Shown in pieces: positions 12,101-22,800 of a DNA stretch of 64,000 nucleotides. Origin of the DNA: Lytechinus variegatus. Taxonomy: Eukaryota > Echinodermata > Echinoidea > Temnopleuroida > Toxopneustidae. Within the stretch, counting starts at the first letter, position 1. Every line of letters starts with the position of its first letter. The position numbers and the translations under genes are program-made. The DNA lies in assembly GCF_018143015.1 (NCBI RefSeq), contig NC_054748.1:11522967-11586966 (forward strand). The letters run 5' to 3'. The notes beneath the pieces are model-generated. The model had not been told where the DNA came from, did no database searches, and worked only from the letters and a program-made list of their open reading frames with translations.

Positions 12101-15100
12101 AAATAGCGTAAAGTGCCTTGACCCTAACTTGATATGCTCTATCGTTGTCTAGTAATTCAATGAAGAGTTTAAGGGCGTCCTGCTCAACCACAGTATTCTG
12201 ATTATAGGGGTTGTTCTGGACAGTCATAGCTAATAAGTCCAACGCTCGCCATCTGACTTCTGAACTGGGGTCACGACATAGCACCATGGCAACACTGACT
12301 CCACCCACTTTTAGGAAATCTGCAGAGGAGGCAAAAATAGCACAAACTTTCAATACAATACCTTTCCATTCTTAAAATGAAAATACAACTCCTCCTTATT
12401 CTTCTTCTCATCCTACACCTAAGTACTGATTATCATATACATCAAGAATATTAGTATGAAATTCATCATCTTATCTTCATCACCTTAATTATCATCACAT
12501 CAATATTGATCATCATTGTTATCACCATCATTTTTAAATCATATTGTGATCCGTCAAAAGATAGGGCTTCTTAATGTTCCTTCTTCTCCTCTTCGATGAC
12601 CATCATCATCATTATCATCATAATCATAGCTGTCATCATCATCGTCATATATCATTGTCATCATCATCACCATCATCATTGTCATCATCATCGTCATCAT
12701 ATCATTGTCATCACCATCATCATCTCCATCATCATCATCATCTCCATCATCATCATCATCTCCATCATCATCATCATCACCACCATCATCACCACCATCA
12801 TCATCACCACCGGCATCACCACCATCATCACCACCATCATCATCACCACCACCATCACCACCATCATCACCACCATCATCAACACCACCACTACCACATT
12901 TTGTCATCATCATCCAATCTTACCTTGTGCATTATCAATGGTCTCACATAGATCTAAGAGGGCTTCTAAACGTTCTTCTTTCTCCTCCTGGTCCTCTTCC
13001 GTCTCCGAGTCCTGGATCCGCTTCAAGACCTCGATATGTTCCTTCATCTCCTTCACCTCATCTCTCAGCATATCATTGAAAACTTTGTTTAGAAATTCCT
13101 TTTTCTGTAACAACAAAGTATTCTTGTATGAATATCACTACCAATTTTTTTTTACTACATTATTTGCTCATAGGATTATATTTGATGGAGAATTATACCA
13201 GCCTTATATAAATGGTGATAATTGAACAATCCACGTATCAACTTCAATATCGGTTCCGATTTTGTCCCGGGGGGGGCCACTTCCATTCACGAGTGGATAC
13301 CATGCGCGACCATAGGGTCTCGAAAAGCACCCTAAACACGTAATTTCCATATTCTGAAAATGCACCCCTTAACAAGTATTGGCGTGTGAAACCCTACCCT
13401 TGACAAGTATTGGAAACAAAACGATATTCTTGGCAAATATTCCCTGAAATGAACCCCTAAACAAATACATGAATGTTTTATTGTTACGGGTCCTTCGGTC
13501 GTCGGCTTTACCTTATTTGTTTTTGTACGGCGACCCCAGCTTCTACACCTCGCGCAAATCGGACTCTAAACACGAAGTGTTGGAGCAAAAAGGACATCAG
13601 GGATGTAACTGGAGTTTTGTATAAAAACCTGAAAATGCGAAGCGGAGCGAGCGAAGCTCTCGCGCCTTACGGCAGGGGTCCAGGGGCCCGCTTAAGGGCC
13701 CCTGGGCCTGGTGGGGTCCAGGGGCAACGCCCCGGTGGGGGTGGGGGGCGAAGCCCCCCGAAGCCAGAGCATTATTGCACATTTGGGGCCACAGGAGAGG
13801 CCATTTCAGGGTTTAAATTGTAAAAAAAATTACCTTTTGTGTAGGTTTCTATAGACTCTTTCTTGCAGATGACAAGCTTGATTTACACGGTGTACGGTAC
13901 CATCCATTTTCAAGCGAGAACGAATTTAAAAGTACTGTCAAATTGCAAGTTACAATTCAAACAAATTCGCGAATTCTTGCACAAAAAAATATTAAGCACC
14001 GTAAAAAAATGTAATGCTGATCAGATCTCTTCAATAACAAAATTATCCAAGCAATGTTTAAGCTGTTAATTCCGAGTTAAATCACAGTCCGAACGAGAGG
14101 TTGGCAAACAAAATATGTGCGGCACATGTGCATGTGTTTGTGTGTGGAAATTGCGATCCAGGGTTCACTTCCGCATTCAAGCCAACTCGCGACAGCTCGA
14201 CCATCAGAATTTCAGACAGCGAGCGTTCTGTGCATTGAATACTGTAATTACGGTCAGTATACACTGTATACTGACCGTAACGTAATCAGAGCGAATTTCT
14301 CAGTAGCCGAGATGTCGCGATTCACGTGGCAAGCAAAGCACATGTCCAAAACACATTGGCGATCGATCGTCTTTTTTTAGTACGTGCCGATCGTGAAATT
14401 TCGAAGGGGCCGGGTTTTCCGGCAACTTTCGAGGGAGGGAAAACCGGAAAAGTTGAGATTTCATGAAAATACCGGAAATCCGGCAATTTCCGGAAAAGTT
14501 ACATCACTGGGACATCCTTTATAACACATTTTAATTTTGTTTTATCATCCCCGCAAAGTCGACCCTAAACACGTAATTTTCCTTGTGAAATAGATACCCT
14601 TTTTTCATTATTTTAGTGTTTTTGACACCCTTATCACGTTACGTACGTAACGTGCCCTATCATGAAAAAGACATCCTTTTACGTGTTTTTTGGTCGCGCA
14701 TGGTATCCACTCGTCAATGTAAGTGGCCCCCCCGGGGATTTTGTATAAAGTCAACCTGGAATAGCGGCCACCCGTTTATAGTGAAAACCTGTCCTTAGTG
14801 ACCAAGAACATTTTCTCCTAATTGAAAAAAAATTTGTGTTATAAAACCTGTCTCTAGAGAAAGACCATCTGTCTTCAGTGGCCACCCTTTTCTATTTCTG
14901 TTGACTGTACTTGAAAAAAGGATTTCTTCTCTACATGGTATTTAAAACTGATACATAGAGGCCTGTATTCTGAACTCTAGTTGTGGTTTAACTATGGATA
15001 GTGCATTGTCCAAATATCTAACAGTACAAGTTCAATTTATCAAGTGAAACATATCAAACTGCATGGAAATAATGATTGAAATGTTTTTTTTCATCATGAA

Positions 15101-15399
15101 AAAATTGGTAAACAAAATAGTAAACATTTACAAAGGCTTCCCATTATTGTAGCAAAGAGTTGGAGTTCAGAGAACGGGCCAGAATGTCTTTATCCTGAGA
15201 TAGCTGAAACGGACTATTCTTCAAAGTAGATCTCGGTATTTACCTCTTCTGTGAGTGGTTCTCTAGTCTCTGGTTCATGGTCCTCATTTGCTGGTGTATT
15301 CTCAACAGCAAAATGAAGCACTTCATTTAGAGTGCCTTGGGCCTTCTTAAAGTCCTTTGGCCACTCCTCTCCTCCATTGCCTCTATCGCCACTTGCCAT
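9121..15399 (-). CDS. HSPBP1: Hsp70-binding protein 1 (HspBP1/Fes1-type nucleotide-exchange factor), 6 coding exons
   Basis: Coding exons on the minus strand: 15399-15244, 13104-12924, 12319-12098, 10836-10681, 10026-9815 and 9198-9121. They total 1005 nt, 334 aa plus stop, with matching phases and GT-AG at every junction. The product is a cytosolic armadillo-repeat cofactor that releases ADP from Hsp70; the human protein is about 360 aa. Family signatures in order: GEEWPKDFKKAQGTLNEVLHFA (residues ~10-31) and LTEE/KKEFLNK across the exon 1-2 join; LLDLCETIDNAQDFLKVGG (~100-118); EVRWRALDLLAMTVQNNP (~125-142); RVKALYAISCLVRE (exon 3-4 join); GFSSMMRAMQ; AFLLSALL; YSMGMVQQL (exon 5); EELEYCQKL near the C-terminus. 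The start is uncertain: an upstream in-frame ATG exon at 15597-15544 ends in a good donor (GTGAGT) and could join an acceptor before 15414, adding about 23 residues. The ATG at 15399 has the better context (A at -3, G at +4). Exon 2 is followed about 25 bases into the intron by a long GAT microsatellite. Confidence 0.93.
10090..10680. other. HSPBP1 intron 4, nothing further recognised
   Basis: Intronic on the HSPBP1 strand between exons 4 and 5. The open frames here are short and have no family resemblance. Confidence 0.5.
10950..11760. repeat. Possible solo-LTR-like block in HSPBP1 intron 3
   Basis: A roughly 800-bp block starts near TGTAAAGAAC (10951), carries TATATATA at about 11208-11215, then CATCA-rich sequence, a CTGTAATAAAAAA signal near 11690, and ends near GTATCGTAACA. 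Promoter-like and poly(A)-like words in this order, between TG and CA ends, suggest a solo LTR. No clear target duplication was found. Confidence 0.25.
12590..12900. repeat. (CAT/ATC)n trinucleotide microsatellite, about 300 bp
   Basis: Plus-strand CAT/CAC triplets run almost without a break. In HSPBP1 pre-mRNA this reads as GAT/GTG triplets beginning about 25 bases after the exon 2 donor (12923). The long frames over it on both strands (poly-His, poly-Ser, poly-Asp) are artefacts of the triplet repeat. Confidence 0.95.
13266..14736. mobile_element. 1.47-kb TIR element with 8-bp target duplication
   Basis: The terminal inverted repeats extend for about 50 bp. They start CCCGGGGGGGGCCACTT at the left and, read from the right end, CCCGGGGGGGCCACTTA; both then reach GAGTGGATACCATGCGCGAC. 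GATTTTGT at 13258-13265 and again at 14737-14744 is an exact 8-bp target duplication, as made by hAT- or P-type transposases. The interior holds a G-run block (13640-13770, AAGCGGAGCGAGCGAAGCT and repeated GGGGTCCAGGGG words) and a perfect 33-bp cruciform at 14248-14280. No transposase frame was found. It lies in HSPBP1 intron 1. Confidence 0.85.
14248..14280. repeat. Perfect 16-bp inverted repeat, 1-nt centre
   Basis: TTACGGTCAGTATACA, then one C, then its exact reverse complement. It lies inside the TIR element at 13266-14736. Confidence 0.9.
14755..14945. repeat. Diverged dispersed repeat also at 44640-44805
   Basis: The phrase series 'CCTGTC(T/C)..AG(T/A)..CCA..CATTxTCTCC..TTGAAA..CTGT..AAAAAGGATT' recurs in the same order at 44640-44805. 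It is an old non-coding repeat. Confidence 0.35.
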
Positions 15400-15599
15400 T
15401 ATACTTGAAAGGCTCTGTAAGTTTATAGATAGTAAATAAGGGATTATTAAAACCAATATTTGATCAGGTGGTCCAAATCTAGACCAAAAGCTTCGGTCTC
15501 CGTTATTTTGGTTGTTCAGCTGAACTCTGTTGGCTTCACTCACCAAATACAGAGACCGAAGTTCTGGCGCGATCTGTACAGGGGACTCAATGGCCATAT

Positions 15600-16840
15600 G
15601 TTTATGTATTGAATTCGGATAAAACAGGAAATGAAGTTGCGCAACAGCTGAGGTAAGCCACTGTTTTTGTTCCTTTTATTAGTTTTAACTTGATTTTTTC
15701 CCCGTTTTTTGGCAGTCAATGCCAAGAGAGAATATCAATTTCCATTTTGGTCGCGTTAATTTTCAAAATTTTGATTCATTAAAAACAAAAATTGAATAGC
15801 CCCGACAGGGGGGAATTTGCATTGTAAGTCCCCTAATTAATGGTGGCTGCACGATAGCGAGCTATCTGTGTACGAGAAATTAAAAATATTTTAAAAATGT
15901 TAAAAAACTCCTCGAAACAGACGGCTGCCAGCTGTCTAGTCCAGATCATAACTTGCAAATAGGCAATGCAATTTTTCTTTCCACTAACATATTTTTCTGC
16001 TATTTAATCTAAAATACTTTATTCACAAGAAAAAAAGAGTAACATTTATTCTTTCTTATGTTATTGGTATTATAGCTTATGGTACAAAAATAATCAATTT
16101 TACTCAAGGAGAAAATGGTTCAATTCTTTGAGAAAGAATGTCTCACAATTCACAAGATTTTGCAAGGATATGAATTCAACCACAAGAGGAATTGGATAAA
16201 TCTTGCTCATTTGGCATTTGCTCATTCAGATTTAATTGCAGACTGACTGCATGGTCATGGACTTGGCTTGATTGGGGGAACTTAGAGAAAGAAAGAAAGG
16301 GCCTAGTCAAAATTGATAAAAAAAAGAAGAAAGAAAGAAAGTTAGTGATAGCAATATTATTAGCAATGGCATGGCAACCTGTCCCTGGCTCTATGGAGAG
16401 TAAGCATACATTAGTAAATGATTTTACTCTCTAGGAGCCTCCTGGCTAGGCCCTTGGGCTTGGCCGGGGGAACTTGCCATACACATTACACTACACTGCA
16501 GTGGCCAGTGCACTGCACACATCAGACAGCATCGCAATCAACTTTTCCTCCCCCGATCCGCCGGCCGTCCCTTACCTCACCACACCGTGCAACTCAGTCT
16601 GATTCAGCAGCAGCTCCCTAAATATTTCGACGGGCCTCTGATAATCGATAAACGACTGATATCGGATTTATTTCGATATTTTGTGGTCCCAACACTTTAG
16701 TGATCACAATTAGCTCTTGAAGGACAAACTTGAATGAATATTTCTGTAAAATTATGATTACAAAACTTGATGACCCAAGTCATATCTCGAAGTTTCCACA
16801 CAATTCTTCAATCGAATTTCAACAATGAGGGCGCTGGACA
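15600..16840. promoter_or_regulatory. Head-to-head spacer between HSPBP1 and RPL27A
   Basis: About 1.2 kb separates the HSPBP1 5' exons (minus) from the proposed RPL27A exon 1 (plus). No other gene is seen. The geometry is that of a divergent promoter region. I did not find a clear TATA box for either gene. Confidence 0.4.
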
Positions 16841-16865
16841 ATTCTCTTTTCATTGCTCGACGAAA

Positions 16866-19800
16866 ATGGTAGGGAACACACGTCATTACCGTTCTAGAAA
16901 ATCGTTCCCCATCTGTCTTATTTCTCTACATATGACAAAAAAGTGATGAAATATGTGTAGATTAAGTAATATTTAACATAATAGATCACGTTTTGCATTT
17001 AAGAAGTGTATGCAAACAATGTAACAAAGTACTCAAAACTGATGGTCTTTCATACGATATCACACAAGAGTTACGACACCAGACGAAGTTTGTTTTTGCT
17101 TAAAAAACGTATTTCGTTGCAGACTATGTATTTTCATTACACTATTGACAAACATATACAAAATATGTTGATTTCATTATTTTATCAATGACCAAGCTTC
17201 CATCTACTTCAGTGTTTAATTTTTATCAATTTTGACTAGGCCCTAATTGCAACTTTTTTAAGAACATGATAAACAATAGGTGGGACCGAAATGAATTTTA
17301 ATAGGCTGTGCCTGTGTGGAGTGTCGTGGTGTGGCCTGTGCCGAGTGTTCATGGCCTTTGCTTGGGCAGGTGTGTGTGTGAAAAACGTAAAGTGAATGAG
17401 GTCTGGTCTGAGTGAGTATTGACAATGCGAGGTCCAAACTCCAAAACATCAAAAGAGATAAAATGTCAACTTTCATGACTTTAAGTTTAAAAAGTGTAAA
17501 ATTTAATCTGATTTTTACATCAAACAGCAATTTCCACCTGTTTTAGTGTTGTCAATTTCTAATTTCTGAGTAACGTTAGACATTGACGACATATCGAGTG
17601 AGTGTACAACTTTCAATTAGCACTTCAATAAAATGACATTCAATGCGCGCGCTTGTCTTGACTTTCGTATGTAGCAGCACATGTGGATATCGAATCGTGC
17701 ATGCTATGCTAGCACGGTGAAGTTTCAATATGCAAATTTAAAGGACAAGTCCACCCCAACAAAAACTTGATTTGAATAAATAGAGAACAATTCAACAAGC
17801 ATAACACTGAAAATTTCATCAAAATCGGATGTAAAATAAGAAAGTTATGGCATTTTAAAGTTTCGCTTATTTTCAACAAAATAGTTATATGAACGAGCCA
17901 GTTACATCCAAATGAGAGAGTTGATGACATCACTCACTATTTCTTTTGTATTTTATTATATGAAACATGAAATATTTTGATTTTCTCGTCATTGTCCTGT
18001 GAAATGAAGTTTCATTCCTCCCTGAACACGTGGAATTCAATTATTTTAACATTTTGTGCTTCAGGTAAGGAGGTCCTAATCGTCAAATTCGTTAAAATTG
18101 AAATATTGTGTAATTCAAACAATAAAAAACAAAAGAAATAGTGAGTGACATCGTCGACTCTCTCATTTGAGTGTAACTGGCTTGTTCATATAACTATTTT
18201 GTTGAAAATAAGCAAAACTTTGAAATGTCATAACTTTCTTATTTTACATCTGATTTTGATGAAATTTTCAGCATTGTGCTTGTCTGATTTTTCTCTATTG
18301 ATTCAAAGCAACATTTTTCTGAGGTGGACTTGACCTTTAAAGTGATAAGAGTTTTTAAGTTTTGATCCTTAAATTAGTGAGAAAGTTTGAGAACTTGGAA
18401 CAAAACCACAGATTTCTTCATTTTTAGTGCATATTTCAGCGACCCTGTGGCCCGCATATTAAATAATGAGCTACGCTGCCTTGTGCTCTGGAAATAAGGT
18501 GCAGATTCCACATTTAATTTGGACTTTTTTTAGTTCAAATCGGGCCTTCATGTGTAAGTGATAATGCTGTAATGTGTTTGATGCTGTTGTGATGATTGAC
18601 TGCTGGTCAGCTTGTTACTCTACATTCTCTCTGGTGCAATCTAGGCTTTAAAAAAAAAACATTTCTTACAATTTGAAATGGTTGAATTTGGGGGTTATTA
18701 AAAAAAAATTTCATACCATGATACCATGGGCTTCAAACTTGACATTTGGAAGTACTATGTAGGGGAAGGCGGGGTAAGTTGTGACAGTTTTTGCTTTTTG
18801 CATGTTAGAATTGATATGATTAATAATCTTGTTGAAATAAGTACCTTGCCTTGAAATTTAATTCTTCTGAAATATTTTCCACCTATATATAACTTTCTAT
18901 CCCCACACTGAAAGTCATCGTGACCTTTGAAAAAAACGATGTCAAATGGCTCAACTTGCCCCATATATGGGGTAAGTTGAGCCACAAAAACTATGTACAA
19001 AATGTATGGGGGAGAACCAGCATGTCAATTTTTTGTTTAAAGTCTTTTCACTTGCTAATTCTCCATAAACACTAACATCCTGTAAAAGGAAAAGAGCAGT
19101 CATGTAAATTTGCTTCTTTCAGCCTGCATTTCAATCGATTTTTATGATTTGTTTGTTTTTTAAGATACATTACCATAGGAATTACCATGGCTCAACTTGC
19201 CCCATGCTGTTTGGCTCAACTTACCCCAGTCCAAACTTATTGCAATAATATTGTATCCAGACATTTATTATGCATCCATCATATGAAAGACTATGACAAG
19301 AATGAAGATCCATACCTGGACTAATAATGTTGTTATCATGTCTTTATTATATTTAAAGACGTGTGTGTTTATAAAGCACTTATCTATTTCACACTCTTTT
19401 TTTTACTTTTTTGGCTGAAATTCATATTTTTCCCTTTAAAAAACTACTTTTTGTTTCAAAGTTGGAAACAGTGTGGTGGGGTTAGGGGTTATGCTATGGG
19501 TCATCAATACATGACACCACCACAATGTCTGACTAATTCATTATTGGCCTGGGGCTGGTGGCTCAACTTGCCCCTATGCTCAACTTACCCCACCTTCCCC
19601 TACATGTAATAATATACATCTATTCTATACTATATATTAGTTGTTCCATATGTCAAGTTTCAAGCCTCAGAATTCTGTTGTTTTTTTATATCCCAAAACC
19701 AACCATTTGAAATTGTAAGAAATGGTGTACAAAATAGCCTAGATTGCATAAAAGTGAGCATCTAGAACCCTAGAGCCTATTGGGACTTGGCGCTTGTGGT

Positions 19801-22800
19801 ATGCGCTTTGTGCACACTTTTTATTTCATTTTTTTTTTTTTTCAATCTTGCTCTCACAGTTCTGTACAGTAAAACTTCAAACTTTCAGTTAATCTAAAAC
19901 TAAGTCAGAATCTAAACAATGTCTTTATAATACTGTCCAACTATCAATTAGGCCTTTAATCATTTTATATTAAAGTTGGAGCGAAAAAGACCTTGCCATA
20001 TCCTATTTAAAAACTCCTTCTGAGCACAGCAATTATACCACAGTGCTTGAGATTTTCTTAAGGTTTTACATTTTTTTTTAGCCTATAGATGTTTATGCTG
20101 CCCTTTTGTCATGGAAAATGATTATGCAATGGTTTAGTCAATACACCAGTCCTGACCTTAGCTATGTCACTTTAGGATAGATTCCTAAATTATTAAAAAT
20201 ACATGTAAACAGATCCAAATTTTACATTTTATCCCAAAACCATAATTTGTCATGATCTAATTCAAGTATATCTGACTTCTCTCAGGCTCCCCGCAAGCAG
20301 AAGAAGACCCGTAAGCTGCGTGGTCACGTGAGCCACGGTCACGGTCGTATTGGCAAACATCGTAAGCATCCCGGTGGAAGGGGAAACGCTGGTGGACAGC
20401 ATCACCATAGGATCAACTATGACAAATAGTAAGATGAGATCAATTATCTGTAACAATGGAACAGATTTGTTCTTGCAATAATAATAACTAATCAAATGCT
20501 ATCATTTCCAATATAATGTGCATATGGAGTGAGGGTGTTAGGTTGGGGGTATAAGTTTAAAGTTCAAAGACCTGTAACAATTCATTGTTATTTAATAGAA
20601 GATTATGAAACTTCAAATTCAGCTGAAAAGGTATAGGAGCAATGATAAAATTTTAGATGTCCTGAGGTAAAGGATTGTAATAGTCAATTATGCAATAACT
20701 TGATGTATCCAATGAAAAATAAAAATCTTGACCTTAAATCATAATCTTGTCTTTCTTTCACAGCCATCCTGGCTACTTTGGCAAAGTTGGCATGAGACAC
20801 TTTCACTTGACCAAACAGAAATACTACAAACCAGCTATCAATCTGGACAAACTATGGAGTCTGGTTAGTGAGCAGACTAGACTGCAGTACGCAGACAAGA
20901 CAGACAAAGCACCAGTCATTGATGCAGTTCGAGCAGTAAGTACAAGAATGGATCCTTCTGATCCCATTGTGGAAACTTTGCCATCCAATGGAATCATTGA
21001 TTTTGATTGGCTGTTGAGCATTGTTTACCATGATACTTACCGTATATGATGACTAATTCACCATTTGAAAAAAATCAATTATCCACAGACAAGCTGTGGT
21101 TCTATACTGCTTAAACAGATGTAATTTTATTGCTTTTCAACATGGGATTCTCTTGTAAAGCATAGAAAATGCGTGAGTGCGATGGGTGATTTCGCTCTCA
21201 CGACGGCCCAAATCAACCTAAAAATTACCCCAAAATGCTTGCTTTGGGGCAGCCATTCTAGAGTTGACTCAAGATCTGTCGCAAACAATATTCAAGAATA
21301 TTTGGAAAATCAATATTCTAACTATGGCGGGATAATGATATTCGCATTTACTGCACAATTGCTTATTGCCCCCCCCCCATTCTGCGATTACCCAAAGTGG
21401 AAAAAATAATAGAACCTAATAATTGAAATTATTTCCTACCCAGTTTTAGTAAGTAAATCATCATCATTGTTGATTGATAATTCTCCAGCAGATCTAGTTA
21501 ACCAAATCCCCCTATTCTTATTCCTTACTCTAATCCTGAAATCACATCCACTATCTAAACTATAACTCTGTGCCCTCAGACCAACTGTCACATAAATGAA
21601 TGTCAAGTCATCCTTATTATAGTTGCCCAACTTTCCTTAGTTGTGATTGGTTTAATTTAAATAGAGCAAACTTTGGGGAAATAAGTTACATATTGTGAAA
21701 GTGGGTTACAGATAAATGGCTCTTTGTTTTTAGTCATCATTGTCATTATTTTAATGAACATTATTCTAATATCACAATATCATTATTTATAGAATAATTT
21801 GTTATACATTGTGTTATTTCGCTTCCCTCAAATATTCCTCAAAACGTATATGTTTTGTATTTGTATTTTGTTTTGTTCCATTAAATTCATTTCAATTCAT
21901 GATCATTATCATTACAGAGGTTTAGAGCAAGTGAATGCTAAGAGATGCTTAAGACTAGAGGTGGAAAAAAAATTGGTTAGGAAAATATGGAGGGGTTTTC
22001 TTGATTAGGTTCCATTTTGAAAGTCAATCTACGCTCATGCTGTCTACTTTGTGACAACAAAGCCACCCCCTCCTCCCCCAATGAAATAAAAGAGATAGAG
22101 AAAAAAAAAGATTAAGGAGAAGTGGAGAGAAGAGACAAAGAAATTGATGTTGATTGAGAAAGGGGTAGTGCCACTTTATTTGTGTGTCATATTGGGGAGC
22201 CAGCACCGTTGAATCTTTTTTTACACGTAAATGGCGCTATACAAATGTTGTTCATCGTCACTACCATCATCACCACCACCATCAACAACGAAACTGCAAG
22301 ATTGGGCCTCTAGAATCCAATCTCTACCTTTAATACCACATTGGCCTTAAAGGGGAAGTTCACCCTGACAAAAAGTTTATTGTAAAAATAGCAGAAAAAA
22401 TAATTAAAAGATATTGCCGAAGGTTTGAGAAAAATTCATCAAATAATTAAAAAGTTATTAGAATTTCTATTATTCGATTTGTGACGTCATATGGGAGCAG
22501 CATTCCTACATAGCGAATGGTAAAAAAATAAATGAAATGTCATTTTCAGAAAATTGAAAATGGTTTTCACTGTAGCTTTTGTATATCAACAGACAAATCA
22601 TTTCACACCCGATCATGAATAGAAAACAAAATTAAGTTATCAGGAACCATACAAAATTTGGAATTCATGCATTTTATATTACGTAACACATGGGGCAGCT
22701 GCTCGTTTATGACATCACAAATCCAAAACTTTGAACTCTAATAACTTTCTTACTCTTTAACGGATTTTCCTCAAACATTCACCAATATTTTTTACTTTTT

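Noticed and set aside
12554..13225. Long open frames on both strands rich in His, Ser, Ile or Asp
   Set aside because: They are translations of the CAT/ATC microsatellite. Only the HSPBP1 exon at 12924-13104 on the minus strand is real.
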